NCBI RefSeq assembly: GCF_003124125.1
Contig: NZ_QCXQ01000002.1
Span: 198,968 to 262,967 of the forward strand
DNA: 64,000 bases
Direction of reading: 5' to 3'
From: Levilactobacillus bambusae
GTDB lineage: Bacteria > Bacillota > Bacilli > Lactobacillales > Lactobacillaceae
In this document: piece after piece, positions 8,388 to 16,709 of the stretch
Position numbering within the stretch: position 1 is the stretch's first letter
Layout: each line of letters begins with the position of its first letter
Notes under the pieces: model-generated
What the model saw: the letters and a program-made list of their open reading frames with translations, nothing else
Told to the model about the DNA's origin: nothing
The model's database searches: none
Made by a program: the position numbers and the translations under genes

Positions 8388-10532
8388 GTGAATCGCATTA
8401 AATACCTATGGAGTCAAACCAGCACCCGATTAGGATTTGTCACCCTACTAATCGGCATGTTTTGGTTAAAAACTCTTTTTGCCTACTTTATCGACTTTAA
8501 TTTAGGGCTGGAAGACCCCCTCCAGTTTTTTATCGTCCTCATTAACCCCATTGCAACGACTGCATTAATCATTGGGTTAGCCCTCTATATTAAACCGGCC
8601 CGGCTGTTCTATCCCATTAGTATTTTTTTGGATATTTTGAACACCGTCCTACTCTATCTTAACGTCATCTACTTCCGCGAATTCACCGACTTCATGACCG
8701 TTAGTACGATGCTCGGCTACGATAAGGTTAACCAGGGATTATCCGGAAGCTCAATCGCCCTCACTAACATCCACGATATTTTTTACTGGCTTGACATTGT
8801 GATCGTACTCGTTTGTTTAGCCTTCCACTACATCCATATCGACCTCCGACCACTTAACTGGCGGGTGGGGGCAGCTTTTTCTTCCGCAGCCGTCCTGTTA
8901 TTTATGACTAACTTAGGGATCGCCGAAATGAACCGCCCCCAGCTGTTAACCCGGATGTTTGACCGGACCTACCTTGTTAAATACCTCGGGTTAGACGCTT
9001 TCACCGTATACGACGGGATTCGTTCCCAGCATACGAATGAACTGCGGGCGACCGCTAAAAAGTCCGAGTTAACGAGTATTGAAGCTTTTACAGACAAGCA
9101 CTATGCGAAACCGGATCCTAAACTCTACGGAATTGCCAAACATAAGAACGTTATCGTCATCCACTTGGAAAGCTTTCAGCAGTTCTTAATTGGCAAGAAG
9201 GTTAACGGCCAAGAAGTGACGCCGTTCTTAAACAAACTTTACCGGAGTCAGTCAACGTATTCGTTTGATAACTTCTTCCATCAGGTGGGCCAGGGAAAAA
9301 CGAGTGACGCAGAAAACATGTTAGAAACCAGTACGTACGGACTTCCCCAGGGATCGCTGTTCGCCTCCCTCGGATCGGACAACACCTTCCAGGCCGCGCC
9401 GGCCATTCTAAACCAACGCGCCGGCTATACGAGCGCCGTTTTCCATGGGAACGTTGCCAGTTTCTGGAACCGGAATAACGTTTACAAAAACATGGGGTAC
9501 CAGTACTTTTTTGATGCCAGCTACTACGATACCTCAGGTGACAAGGCGACCGGATACGGACTAAAGGATAAGCTGCTGTTTAAAGATTCAGTATCCTACC
9601 TGCAGCGCCTGCAGCAGCCCTTCTACGTGAAGTACATTACGGTTTCCAATCACTTCCCCTATTCCTTAGATTCTGAGGATACCAGCTTTAAAACGACGGA
9701 TACGGGCGATTCTACGGTTGATAATTACTTCCAAACCGCTCACTACCTGGATCAATCCGTTCAAGAATTTTATCAGTACCTCAATAAATCCGGGTTAGCC
9801 AAAAATTCCATTGTGATGCTCTACGGTGACCATTATGGAATTTCGGACTCCGAAAACAAGAGCCTAGCCAAGGCTCTAAACGTGGATCCTGATGATTGGA
9901 CCGACTACGATAACGCCCAGTTACAGCGGGTTCCCCTCATGTTTAACATGCCCGGATATAAAAAGGGCCGGGTTGAACACCAGTACGGGGGAGAAATTGA
10001 CGTTCTGCCAACCCTGCTGCACTTGCTAGGAATTAGTTCCAAACGTTACATTCAGTTTGGGACGGACCTCTTTTCAAAGCAGCACGATCAAGTCGTTGCC
10101 TTCCGCAATAAGGACTGGGTTGATCCGGACTACACCTCTTTGTCCGGAACCATCTACAGCAATAAAACAAAGCAGGAAATTCACCCAAAGGGCAAGCAGG
10201 AAAAACAGATTAAGGCCGACCAAAAGAAGGTTAACACCGAGCTTAGCCTATCAGATTCACTAAACGAAAAGAATCTGCTGCGCTTCTACCACCCCAAGGG
10301 ATTTAAGGCTGTCAACGCCGGCGACTACAATTACGCCAACGGTCTAGATAAGGCCATCGACATTGAGAAAAAGCTAGGGGTAAAATCAACCGACCTTTAC
10401 ACCGGTAACCGGGATCATACGACAACGAACTGGTATGAAACGGATGCCCCAGAAGTTGCCCATAAGAGTACCAACTCTAACCGGATCAAAATTACCAATC
10501 CGGATGCCAATAGTGCTTCCAACCCAAATTAA
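8388..10532 (+). CDS. LTA synthase family protein (sulfatase fold)
   Basis: 714 residues from GTG 8388, which lies nine bases after AAGGGAG; an upstream TTG at 8382 is too close. Five N-terminal membrane helices (to about residue 185) lead to an extracellular sulfatase-like domain. Metal and catalytic residues are visible: Glu in VIVIHLESF (about 261), the probable phospho-accepting Thr in KTSDAENM (about 305, close to Thr300 of staphylococcal LtaS), and GDHYG near 482. The enzyme would transfer glycerol phosphate from phosphatidylglycerol to lipoteichoic acid or a related polymer. It has a longer polar C-terminus (Lys, Asn, Thr rich) than minimal LtaS. Lactobacilli often have more than one paralogue, so which role it serves is open. 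Confidence 0.92.
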   Translation: MNRIKYLWSQTSTRLGFVTLLIGMFWLKTLFAYFIDFNLGLEDPLQFFIVLINPIATTALIIGLALYIKPARLFYPISIFLDILNTVLLYLNVIYFREFTDFMTVSTMLGYDKVNQGLSGSSIALTNIHDIFYWLDIVIVLVCLAFHYIHIDLRPLNWRVGAAFSSAAVLLFMTNLGIAEMNRPQLLTRMFDRTYLVKYLGLDAFTVYDGIRSQHTNELRATAKKSELTSIEAFTDKHYAKPDPKLYGIAKHKNVIVIHLESFQQFLIGKKVNGQEVTPFLNKLYRSQSTYSFDNFFHQVGQGKTSDAENMLETSTYGLPQGSLFASLGSDNTFQAAPAILNQRAGYTSAVFHGNVASFWNRNNVYKNMGYQYFFDASYYDTSGDKATGYGLKDKLLFKDSVSYLQRLQQPFYVKYITVSNHFPYSLDSEDTSFKTTDTGDSTVDNYFQTAHYLDQSVQEFYQYLNKSGLAKNSIVMLYGDHYGISDSENKSLAKALNVDPDDWTDYDNAQLQRVPLMFNMPGYKKGRVEHQYGGEIDVLPTLLHLLGISSKRYIQFGTDLFSKQHDQVVAFRNKDWVDPDYTSLSGTIYSNKTKQEIHPKGKQEKQIKADQKKVNTELSLSDSLNEKNLLRFYHPKGFKAVNAGDYNYANGLDKAIDIEKKLGVKSTDLYTGNRDHTTTNWYETDAPEVAHKSTNSNRIKITNPDANSASNPN

Positions 10533-10566
10533 AAAGAACGATGGTGACATCCGTTTGTAAAACAAA

Positions 10567-10607
10567 GAAACCCCCGATGTTGGAATTAGTCCAATACCGG
10601 GGGTTTC
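10567..10607. terminator. Bidirectional terminator between LTA synthase and ferredoxin reductase genes
   Basis: GAAACCCCC (10567-10575) pairs with GGGGGTTTC (10599-10607) with a weaker inner stem GTTGGA / TCCAAT. T-rich tracts follow on both strands, between two convergent genes. Confidence 0.85.
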
Positions 10608-10654
10608 TTCACCATTGAATTTGGCGGCCGTTCTTTTGGCTGATAACATTTGGC

Positions 10655-11650
10655 CTATTGGCTTATCATTGTACTGTGTAAGGGACTGCGCCGGTCAGGA
10701 AAGAACCGGTTCATAATGGCACTCACTGCGATTGGCGCCTCCCCAAAGGCGGTGGCAATTAATGCTTGCTTGCCTTCATAGTTGACGCCATCCCCAATTG
10801 CATAAATTCCCGGTTGATTCGTCGCCATCGTTCGATCAACGGCCAGTAAGCGCCGATCTTCCTCGAATTTCACCTGCCAATCAGCCATCACCCGATTATC
10901 TGACGTGAACCCGTAACTGACTAAGAGGTCATCCACCACTTCATCGTGCAATTCATTCTCCGTTTTAACCCGTTTTAGAGTTACGGAGATTTGATTATCC
11001 GGCGTCTCCGAAAGGGCCTTGATTAAAAACGGGGTTTCCACCGTTACCGTAGAAGCGTCCAGCACGTCGACGCTATGTTCTAAGGCCCGAAACTGGTCGC
11101 GCCGGTGAATTAAAGTCACGTGCTGGGCGACTTCATTTAGCATCAGGGCTTGATCAATGGCAGCATCCCCACCCCCGGCAACCATGACGTGGTGCCCCTT
11201 AAAGTGAGCTAAGTCGGCTGCCGTGTAAAATAGGTGCGTTCCTTCAACTGCATCAGCCCCATCAACCGTTAATTTCCGCGGGGTAAAAGCGCCGTTTCCG
11301 GTCGCAATTATCACCGTCTTGGTCCACGATTGTCGGCCGCCAGCCGTTATGAGGTAGCCGCCATCTTGGGGTTTAAGGTCTGTCACGGGGGACTTAGTAT
11401 AAATATCCGTCTCAAAATCCGCCAGCTGTTCCTTCAGCCGTTGAACCAGATCACGCCCCTTAATATGGGAAAATCCCGCAACATCTAAAATTTTTTTTTC
11501 GGGGTAGAGGGCGTTAACTTGCCCGCCTAAATCCTCTAAACTTTCCAATAGCTGGGTTTTTGCGTTCCGCATTCCAGCATAGAACGCCGCAAACATTCCC
11601 GCTGGGCCACCCCCTACGATGGTGATATCATACTTGGTTAATTCTGTCAT
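10655..11650 (-). CDS. Ferredoxin--NADP reductase, thioredoxin-reductase-like type (YumC family)
   Basis: 331 residues. The FAD-binding motif IVGGGPAGMFAAFYAG is at the N-terminus and LGGQVNALYPEK follows it, a signature of the TrxR-like ferredoxin/flavodoxin reductases. MVAGGGDAAIDQA near residue 165 binds NADPH. There is no CxxC redox pair as in thioredoxin reductase, which supports the FNR assignment. AIGDGVNYEGKQALIATAFGEA is the C-terminal FAD motif. It reduces ferredoxin or flavodoxin using NADPH (family knowledge). The gene is monocistronic with an unusually long, structured leader (11651-11800); its GAGG ribosome site lies 10 bases before ATG 11650. Confidence 0.92.
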   Translation of the reverse strand: MTELTKYDITIVGGGPAGMFAAFYAGMRNAKTQLLESLEDLGGQVNALYPEKKILDVAGFSHIKGRDLVQRLKEQLADFETDIYTKSPVTDLKPQDGGYLITAGGRQSWTKTVIIATGNGAFTPRKLTVDGADAVEGTHLFYTAADLAHFKGHHVMVAGGGDAAIDQALMLNEVAQHVTLIHRRDQFRALEHSVDVLDASTVTVETPFLIKALSETPDNQISVTLKRVKTENELHDEVVDDLLVSYGFTSDNRVMADWQVKFEEDRRLLAVDRTMATNQPGIYAIGDGVNYEGKQALIATAFGEAPIAVSAIMNRFFPDRRSPLHSTMISQ

Positions 11651-11655
11651 TAGTT

Positions 11656-11791
11656 ATCAGCCTCACTTCATTACTTTCCTGGTTGAACCGGTTGGCCCTC
11701 ACGCATCTCCGGCCAACTCAGCCAAAGAGTGTCTCACATCCGCCGACTCTCGGGCTAACGATGCTGATCATGCACTCTATCAGCTATATCG
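11656..11791 (-). promoter_or_regulatory. Structured leader with two alternative pairings before the ferredoxin reductase gene
   Basis: On the minus strand ATCAGC (11768-11763) can pair with either of two GCTGAT copies. One is upstream (11784-11779) and is extended by CGAT/ATCG to a hairpin. The other (11661-11656) includes the last G of the GAGG ribosome site. Between them lie further stems: GTTGGCC...GGCCAAC (11717-11691) and CCGA-GAG-TCGG. A possible TTGAAA -35 lies upstream after the preceding terminator. It matches no riboswitch consensus I know (SAM, TPP, FMN, lysine, T-box checked by eye). The pairings are seen; a switching role is inferred. Confidence 0.35.
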
Positions 11792-11838
11792 TCACCCGTT
11801 TCAACACTTTTTTCCATCATACTCCCACAGCCAAAAAA

Positions 11839-11873
11839 GAACCACACCGAACTTAATGGGTTCGGTGTGGTTC
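11839..11873 (-). terminator. Intrinsic terminator after HAD hydrolase gene
   Basis: GAACCACACCGAAC (11839-11852) pairs exactly with GTTCGGTGTGGTTC (11860-11873); on the minus strand the stem is followed by TTTTTT. It closes the gene that ends at 11880. Confidence 0.92.
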
Positions 11874-11879
11874 AATTAA

Positions 11880-12698
11880 TTACCGGTCTAAAATATCAGG
11901 AAACGCCTTTTTTAAGTACTTCGCAATCCCATCATGATTATTATCGAACGTCGTCATATCATCGGCGGCGGCCTTGACCTGATCGGTTCCGTTAACCATG
12001 GCGACCCCGTCGCCAGCGGCTTCAATCATTCCCAAATCATTTTCGGCATCCCCAAAGGTCATTAGGTTAGCAAACGTTAAATCAAAGTGGTCAAGCAGCT
12101 GCTCCAACCCGACAGCCTTGTCCATGCCGTCAGCTAAGAATTCCATGATCTTAGGCTGCGACCGTACGATGTGGTAGTGCTTATGCATGTCAGGAGTTAA
12201 CCGGTCTGCCACCTCATCCAAAACTTCCTGATTAGTTGACATAACGGCTTTACTATAATCCTGATCCGGCAGGTTTTCAAAGTCCGTTGGGACAAAATCC
12301 ATGGGCGCCTTGAGCATCTGTTGATATTGAGACGGCGTTAAATCAGCGATCGGATAAACCTGCTCAAAATCAAGCACGTCGAGCGGATTCCCATTTTGTT
12401 TGGCAAAATCATAGAGGGGCTGAAGGTCAGTCTTACTCATCCCAGACCGGGCTAAAACGTCCTTGGTCGTGTTCTGAATGACTAGTGCCCCGTTAAAGGT
12501 AATGGTGTAATCATCATCATTCGTTAATTGTAATTGTTCGATGTACTTCCAAATGGCATTGATTGGCCGACCCGTACATAAAACAATTTTTTTACCCGCT
12601 TCATGCAGCTTAATGAGTGCCTCCGCGGTCTTCGGTGAGATTTGTTTGTCCGTTGTTAAGAGTGTTTCATCTAAATCTAACGCAATCATCTCAATCAT
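11880..12698 (-). CDS. Cof-type HAD-IIB phosphatase
   Basis: 272 residues with all HAD motifs: ALDLDETLL (motif I, nucleophile Asp), VLCTGRP (motif II), a C2-type cap in the middle, KAVGLEQLL with the motif III Lys, and MTFGDAENDLGMIEAAG (motif IV). Cof/YidA-type enzymes dephosphorylate sugar phosphates or flavin and pyridoxal phosphates with broad specificity. GGAGGAATAATC places ATG 12698 as the start. A second Cof-type paralogue lies at 14877-15677; the two are only moderately similar, so this is not a recent duplication. Confidence 0.92.
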   Translation of the reverse strand: MIEMIALDLDETLLTTDKQISPKTAEALIKLHEAGKKIVLCTGRPINAIWKYIEQLQLTNDDDYTITFNGALVIQNTTKDVLARSGMSKTDLQPLYDFAKQNGNPLDVLDFEQVYPIADLTPSQYQQMLKAPMDFVPTDFENLPDQDYSKAVMSTNQEVLDEVADRLTPDMHKHYHIVRSQPKIMEFLADGMDKAVGLEQLLDHFDLTFANLMTFGDAENDLGMIEAAGDGVAMVNGTDQVKAAADDMTTFDNNHDGIAKYLKKAFPDILDR

Positions 12699-12753
12699 GA
12701 TTATTCCTCCAATTTGCTTACCCGTTTATTTTACTCTTTCAGAATTCGTCTGA

Positions 12754-13596
12754 CTAGTTTGGTTTAGAACTCGACTTTGGTTTGCCCGTCAGCAAATACT
12801 GCTCCATTAGCTTAATGATTTGCGGATTTTCGGGGAGGTCAGCGTGATTAGACGTTGATCCCGTTACCGTAATCTCCGTGTAGTGTTTGACAGAACCTTG
12901 AAATACATTACGGCCGAGTGCCACACTGCTATCGGGCACAATCCCGTCACTCTTCAGGGAGGTCCCCCCCGCAACGGAATAAACCGTAAGCGAGGACGGC
13001 AAGTAAAGCCGCTGCTTATAAAGCGTGTTATACATCCCGGTTTTAACGTTCCGGTCCTTTTCCTCCATGTTAAACGGTGATCCAATTGCCATTAACCGAT
13101 CGGCCGTTACATTATACTTACTGAGGTTTTCCTCCATAAATAGCGTCAGAATCAGTCCGCCATTTGAATGGCCCAACGCCGAAAAATGGTTGAATTGGTA
13201 AACTGACTGAAGTCGTTTGAACGCAATATTAAACCATTTAGCCTGCTGATAAATATTTTGTTCCCCGTCGGCACTATTCTCAAAGCCCACCACAATGATG
13301 GGTTGAGGATCTCGAGCCCGAATTTTCCCCGAAAACTTCAGCTGCCCGTCGGTTTTAACGAGGACCCGCAGCAAGCTGTGCTTCACGGTAGTTTTCTTAT
13401 TCAATTCAGTGACTAACCCGTCGTACCGGTTCGGAGTCGCACTGGATCCTGGAACCATAATCAACGGTGCCATATAGGTCTTTTTACTCGTCTTAAAGGC
13501 CTCCGTCTGCTTAGACAGAGTTAGATAACCCGGCAAAAAAAGGAGGACGCAAAGGCCAAACAGGAGGAGCCACCAACCGTAACGTTTCTTAATCAT
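12754..13596 (-). CDS. DUF915 alpha/beta hydrolase, membrane anchored or secreted
   Basis: 280 residues. A single N-terminal hydrophobic helix (about 8-26) suggests export or anchoring. The hydrolase core shows LIMVPGSSATPNRYDGL, an oxyanion region, and ALGHSNGGLI with the nucleophilic Ser in GxSxG near residue 150. SDGIVPDSSVALG and a late ...SNHADLPENP hold probable Asp and His. This combination matches the DUF915 family common in lactobacilli, of unknown substrate. Its ATG overlaps the stop of the EIIC gene (ATGA), so translation is coupled. Confidence 0.88.
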   Translation of the reverse strand: MIKKRYGWWLLLFGLCVLLFLPGYLTLSKQTEAFKTSKKTYMAPLIMVPGSSATPNRYDGLVTELNKKTTVKHSLLRVLVKTDGQLKFSGKIRARDPQPIIVVGFENSADGEQNIYQQAKWFNIAFKRLQSVYQFNHFSALGHSNGGLILTLFMEENLSKYNVTADRLMAIGSPFNMEEKDRNVKTGMYNTLYKQRLYLPSSLTVYSVAGGTSLKSDGIVPDSSVALGRNVFQGSVKHYTEITVTGSTSNHADLPENPQIIKLMEQYLLTGKPKSSSKPN

Positions 13597-14864
13597 TCGC
13601 TTCGCCTCTCTTCAATCCGCCCTTGAAGCCGTGCGTTCCACTTAACGAACGGGTAATAAATCGCCACGGAAACTAAAAGGCAAATCAATCCCACAATTAG
13701 CCCGCTAAGGTGACCGCCGGAGCCAAAGAACCCTTGAAACGGACCGGGAATCGCATTGTATAATGGATAAACCACCGGAACTAACCACCCCAGTTTTAAC
13801 AGTCCAAAGGCGATTCCAATGCTAGCCAGAGGCGCCAGTAAGAACGGAATTCCATAGACCGGATTCAACACAACGGGGATCCCCACTAACAGGGGCAAGT
13901 TTAAGTTTCCTAACCCGGGAACTAAACTTAACCAGGTGATCCGGCGCTCGTGGTGATCATCTGAGGCCAGCAAAATGGCAATAATTAACCCCAGTGTCAT
14001 TCCGGGTCCCCCAAAAGTCGCAAAGGTATCGACAACCGTATGAAACGTGACGGGATATGGCAAATTTTTCAAAGAATCGTGCGTGATAACGTAGGCGAAA
14101 TTTTCTAAGGAACTGACCACGTCATTGTTATTGATGGCTAACGGGCCGTTAAGTCCAATCAACCAATAAAAACCATTCAGTAAACTCTCCCCCAGCATGG
14201 CCAAAAGTTTCGTGGTTGACTGAAAGGGATAGGTTAAAAACCGGTAAAAGACGTTTACCAATCCGGTAGTCACAAACTCCCGTACTAGCAACCCGATCCC
14301 CGCGAATAAAATGACCATCCCAAGGGCCCATCCCCGAATGGTATTTTGGGTGGTAATCGAGTCCGTACGGTGATTAGCCAGACGTATGATCCAACCCACA
14401 AAGTAACCAACCATTACCGCTAAAAAGAGTCCTTTATACCCAAGCGATGCCCCATAGAAAGTCGCATTCGAACCAGATAGCGAACTCGTATTGAGCATTA
14501 AATAACCGGCTACAGCGGTAATTCCAACCCACCGTTTATGATCACCCGAAAACCGGGAAACCCACTCTGCTGTTACGTAACAACCCATGATTGCAATTAA
14601 GTGGGCGGGAATTTGTTGTAACAGTTGAAAAAACGTCCGCCACACCGAAAGTCCGGGCAGCCAATTTTTCACTCCAAGCGTTTGGTAGTAGTATCCGTTT
14701 GACGTTAAGCATCCCTTAACCACTAATTCCGCCATGGCACTTAGCCACACGAGCGGAAAAATGACCGTTAGGATCCGTTTCAACAGGAAGTATGTATCGC
14801 TGCTTAACCAATCGACTAACCCGTTTTCAATTAATCCCCAGAACTGTTTCATCTCCGTTTGCAC
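13593..14864 (-). CDS. Orphan PTS EIIC component, lactose/cellobiose-type
   Basis: 423 residues, about ten hydrophobic segments. The glycines and prolines of the EIIC fold are present: FATFGGPGMTLGL, LGNLNLPLLVGIPVVLNP and GLINPVYGIPF-like spacing, as in CelB-type subunits. No EIIA or EIIB gene lies nearby. It is flanked by a HAD phosphatase (upstream) and a DUF915 hydrolase (downstream, 4-base overlap), so all three form one transcript. Inference: uptake of a glycoside or sugar phosphate in partnership with EIIB/EIIA encoded elsewhere, or a transporter that has lost phosphorylation. GTG 14864 has AGGAAAAGA just upstream. Confidence 0.82.
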   Translation of the reverse strand: MQTEMKQFWGLIENGLVDWLSSDTYFLLKRILTVIFPLVWLSAMAELVVKGCLTSNGYYYQTLGVKNWLPGLSVWRTFFQLLQQIPAHLIAIMGCYVTAEWVSRFSGDHKRWVGITAVAGYLMLNTSSLSGSNATFYGASLGYKGLFLAVMVGYFVGWIIRLANHRTDSITTQNTIRGWALGMVILFAGIGLLVREFVTTGLVNVFYRFLTYPFQSTTKLLAMLGESLLNGFYWLIGLNGPLAINNNDVVSSLENFAYVITHDSLKNLPYPVTFHTVVDTFATFGGPGMTLGLIIAILLASDDHHERRITWLSLVPGLGNLNLPLLVGIPVVLNPVYGIPFLLAPLASIGIAFGLLKLGWLVPVVYPLYNAIPGPFQGFFGSGGHLSGLIVGLICLLVSVAIYYPFVKWNARLQGRIEERRSE

Positions 14865-14876
14865 TCTTTTCCTAAC

Positions 14877-15677
14877 CTAATACATTAACCGCAGCGCCGT
14901 TTTTAAGACTGAATCGTCGTTATTAGAAGTTAACAGAATCTCCGAAGCCGCCCGTTTCGCCGCATCAGAGGCGTTCTCAACGGCAATACCAGTTCCCGCC
15001 AGTTCAAGCAGGGGAACGTCATTTCCAGCATCTCCAAATGCCAACACCTCGGTGGGTTCAATCTGCCACTGATCCATGAGGTGCGAAACAGCAGACGCCT
15101 TTGAGATTCCGGCTAGCAAGACATCCATTCCCCCTAATCCACTGGGAGTTGCTACGAGCCGGCCCTTAAATTCGCGGTTAAAGGCGTCTGCGTAATCATT
15201 AACATCATCCTGCAGCCAAGTTAAGTCCAATTTTAAAATGGGTTCCGGAATCTCCGTCCAATCGTTGACATGCGTTAAATTCTCGTAGTAATACTGGGAA
15301 GCCTTAAACCGGTCACCGTCCTTTGGCAATTTGGTGTAGGCCCGGTTAGCTCCCGCCAAGATCACGTATGGTTCCGCTAGCTGATCCGTGGTTTCAATCC
15401 ACGTCACTGCCTCCTGCCACAAAGAATCCGGAATGGGAAAACTGCGTCTAACTTCATCATCCTGAACAATAATTGCCCCATTTTCGGCGACGGTCGTAAG
15501 CGTTGGGTAACGTTTAAATAACTTCTTAACGTGGGAAACGGGGTCGCCGGTTGCCACAACAAAGTGCCCATCAGCATCCGCTAGCTGTGCGACCAATAAA
15601 TCCATTAATTCCACATTAAATTCACCATCGTCACGTAACAATGTTCCATCTAAATCTGTTGCGATCAATTTGATCAT
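14877..15677 (-). CDS. Cof-type HAD-IIB phosphatase
   Basis: 266 residues. ATG 15677 is chosen over an upstream in-frame ATG because GAGGAGG sits just before it and the protein then begins MIKLIATDLDGTLL, the HAD motif I. VVATGDP is motif II with Asp in place of the usual Arg, KASAVSHLM carries the motif III Lys and AFGDAGNDVPLLELAG motif IV. Substrate unknown, sugar phosphates being usual. First gene of a three-gene operon with an EIIC permease and DUF915 hydrolase, which suggests it may act on the phosphorylated import product. Confidence 0.9.
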   Translation of the reverse strand: MIKLIATDLDGTLLRDDGEFNVELMDLLVAQLADADGHFVVATGDPVSHVKKLFKRYPTLTTVAENGAIIVQDDEVRRSFPIPDSLWQEAVTWIETTDQLAEPYVILAGANRAYTKLPKDGDRFKASQYYYENLTHVNDWTEIPEPILKLDLTWLQDDVNDYADAFNREFKGRLVATPSGLGGMDVLLAGISKASAVSHLMDQWQIEPTEVLAFGDAGNDVPLLELAGTGIAVENASDAAKRAASEILLTSNNDDSVLKTALRLMY

Positions 15678-15752
15678 GGTCCGTTTTCCTCCTCGGATCG
15701 ACATCTTAACTCGATTATAGCAGGTCTAAATCAAAAGATGTTGTTGCAACGA

Positions 15753-15902
15753 TTATAAATCAGAAGCTGCTAACGTCCCAAAACAAGTTGGATTATCGGT
15801 TTCCGTCAACGTGTAGTGAAGAGTTCCATCCCCTGCGATATTCGGCGGTGAGTTTTGCGCTTCTTTAAATTTTTCTTTACAGTCAGAGTTTAATCGGTTA
15901 AT
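15753..15902 (-). pseudogene. Possible gene remnant, C-terminal fragment without a start
   Basis: An open frame of 49 codons ends in TAA at 15755-15753 and is closed upstream by TAG; it has no ATG, GTG or TTG near its 5' end and no ribosome site. The translated end reads GDGTLHYTLTETDNPTCFGT, which looks protein-like, but an open stretch of this length can arise by chance. It overlaps the promoter of the thiamine operon on the other strand. Recorded as a weak candidate only. Confidence 0.2.
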
Positions 15903-15904
15903 CT
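15876..15904 (+). promoter_or_regulatory. Promoter of the thiamine operon
   Basis: TTTACA (15876-15881), a 17-base spacer and TAATCT (15899-15904), close to the sigma-A consensus. Transcription would begin around 15911, exactly where the TPP riboswitch starts. Confidence 0.75.
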
Positions 15905-15907
15905 ATG

Positions 15908-15995
15908 GGTATCGAAATTATCTGGGGTGCCATTTGGCTGAGATCAAACCCATTGAACCTGATCTGGTTAATACCAGCGAAGGGAGATGCGATCA
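15908..15995 (+). promoter_or_regulatory. TPP riboswitch (thi box)
   Basis: Carries the conserved aptamer blocks CTGGGGTGCC (15922-15931), GGCTGAGAT (15936-15944), ACCCATTGAACCTGATCTGG (15948-15966) and GCGAAGGGAG (15977-15986), with short closing complementarity ATCG/CGAT. An intrinsic terminator lies 25 bases downstream. With TPP bound, transcription of ykoE-ykoD-ykoC-tenA should stop; with low thiamine it should continue. Confidence 0.96.
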
Positions 15996-16017
15996 CATCA
16001 TAACCTGCTATGGACAG

Positions 16018-16046
16018 GACCCCACTGGATAAGTGGGGTCTTTTTT
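16018..16046 (+). terminator. Riboswitch-controlled terminator
   Basis: GACCCCACT (16018-16026) pairs with AGTGGGGTC (16032-16040), followed by six T. It stands between the TPP aptamer and ykoE, so it is the expression platform. Confidence 0.93.
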
Positions 16047-16105
16047 CGTGCATTTAGCGGGGCGTACACTAGCCGTTTCGAAAAAATTTTTTTGGAGGCT
16101 TTACC

Positions 16106-16687
16106 ATGTCACATTCAAGTTCATGGCATCTTCGTTCCATCATTTTATTAGCACTCATTAGTTTATTCTTCGGGGTTATTTTTTGGGTAATTAGTCCCCT
16201 GTATGATGTCTTAACGGCAATCTTAACCCCCATGGGGCTCGCCCCATTTGCCAATGAAATTCTCATTGGGGTGTGGTGCATGGCGGGTCCCGTAGCGGGA
16301 TACCTGTTAAGAATCCCTGTCGCCGCCTTTCTTGGTGAATTTATTGGGGCCGCCGTTGAAATGCTACTCGGCAGTCAGTGGGGCGCCAGTGATTTAATTG
16401 CGGGCGCCATTCAAGGGGTTGGCTCAGAACTGGGGTTCACCCTAACTGGTTACAAACGGTATAACTGGGGCACGCTATTATTAAGTGCCGTAACCGTTAC
16501 CCTTGTCACCTTTGGCTGGGACATGATCAAAAATGGTTATGGATCCTACCATCTGCCCCTATTGTTAGGTCTGCTAGCCGTCCGATTTTTATCTAACTTT
16601 TTCTTTGGCGGCGTACTAACAAAGGCAATCGTTAACCTTCTCGACCGGGCCCACGTCCTGGGAACCGGAGCAACACCCCAAAATTAA
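16106..16687 (+). CDS. ykoE: ECF transporter S component for thiamine precursor, YkoE family
   Basis: 193 residues, about five or six membrane helices. The segment ANEILIGVWCMAGPVAGYLLR and GAAVEMLLGSQWG are typical of YkoE, the substrate-binding component of the thiamine-regulated ykoEDC importer, believed to bring in hydroxymethylpyrimidine or thiamine. TTGGAGG precedes ATG 16106 by six bases. First gene after the TPP riboswitch; ykoD, ykoC and tenA follow on the same transcript. YkoF, the soluble partner in Bacillus, is not present here. Confidence 0.93.
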   Translation: MSHSSSWHLRSIILLALISLFFGVIFWVISPLYDVLTAILTPMGLAPFANEILIGVWCMAGPVAGYLLRIPVAAFLGEFIGAAVEMLLGSQWGASDLIAGAIQGVGSELGFTLTGYKRYNWGTLLLSAVTVTLVTFGWDMIKNGYGSYHLPLLLGLLAVRFLSNFFFGGVLTKAIVNLLDRAHVLGTGATPQN

Positions 16688-16709
16688 CTGATGAGAAAGG
16701 ATGGTTAAC

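Noticed and set aside
10655-11650. Thioredoxin reductase
   Set aside because: There is no CxxC active-site pair, and the QVNALYPEK block fits the TrxR-like ferredoxin-NADP reductases.
11656-11835. SAM, lysine or T-box riboswitch
   Set aside because: No SAM-I core GGGACTGGCCC, no lysine-box blocks, and no T-box GGGTGGNACCGCG sequence could be found on the minus strand.
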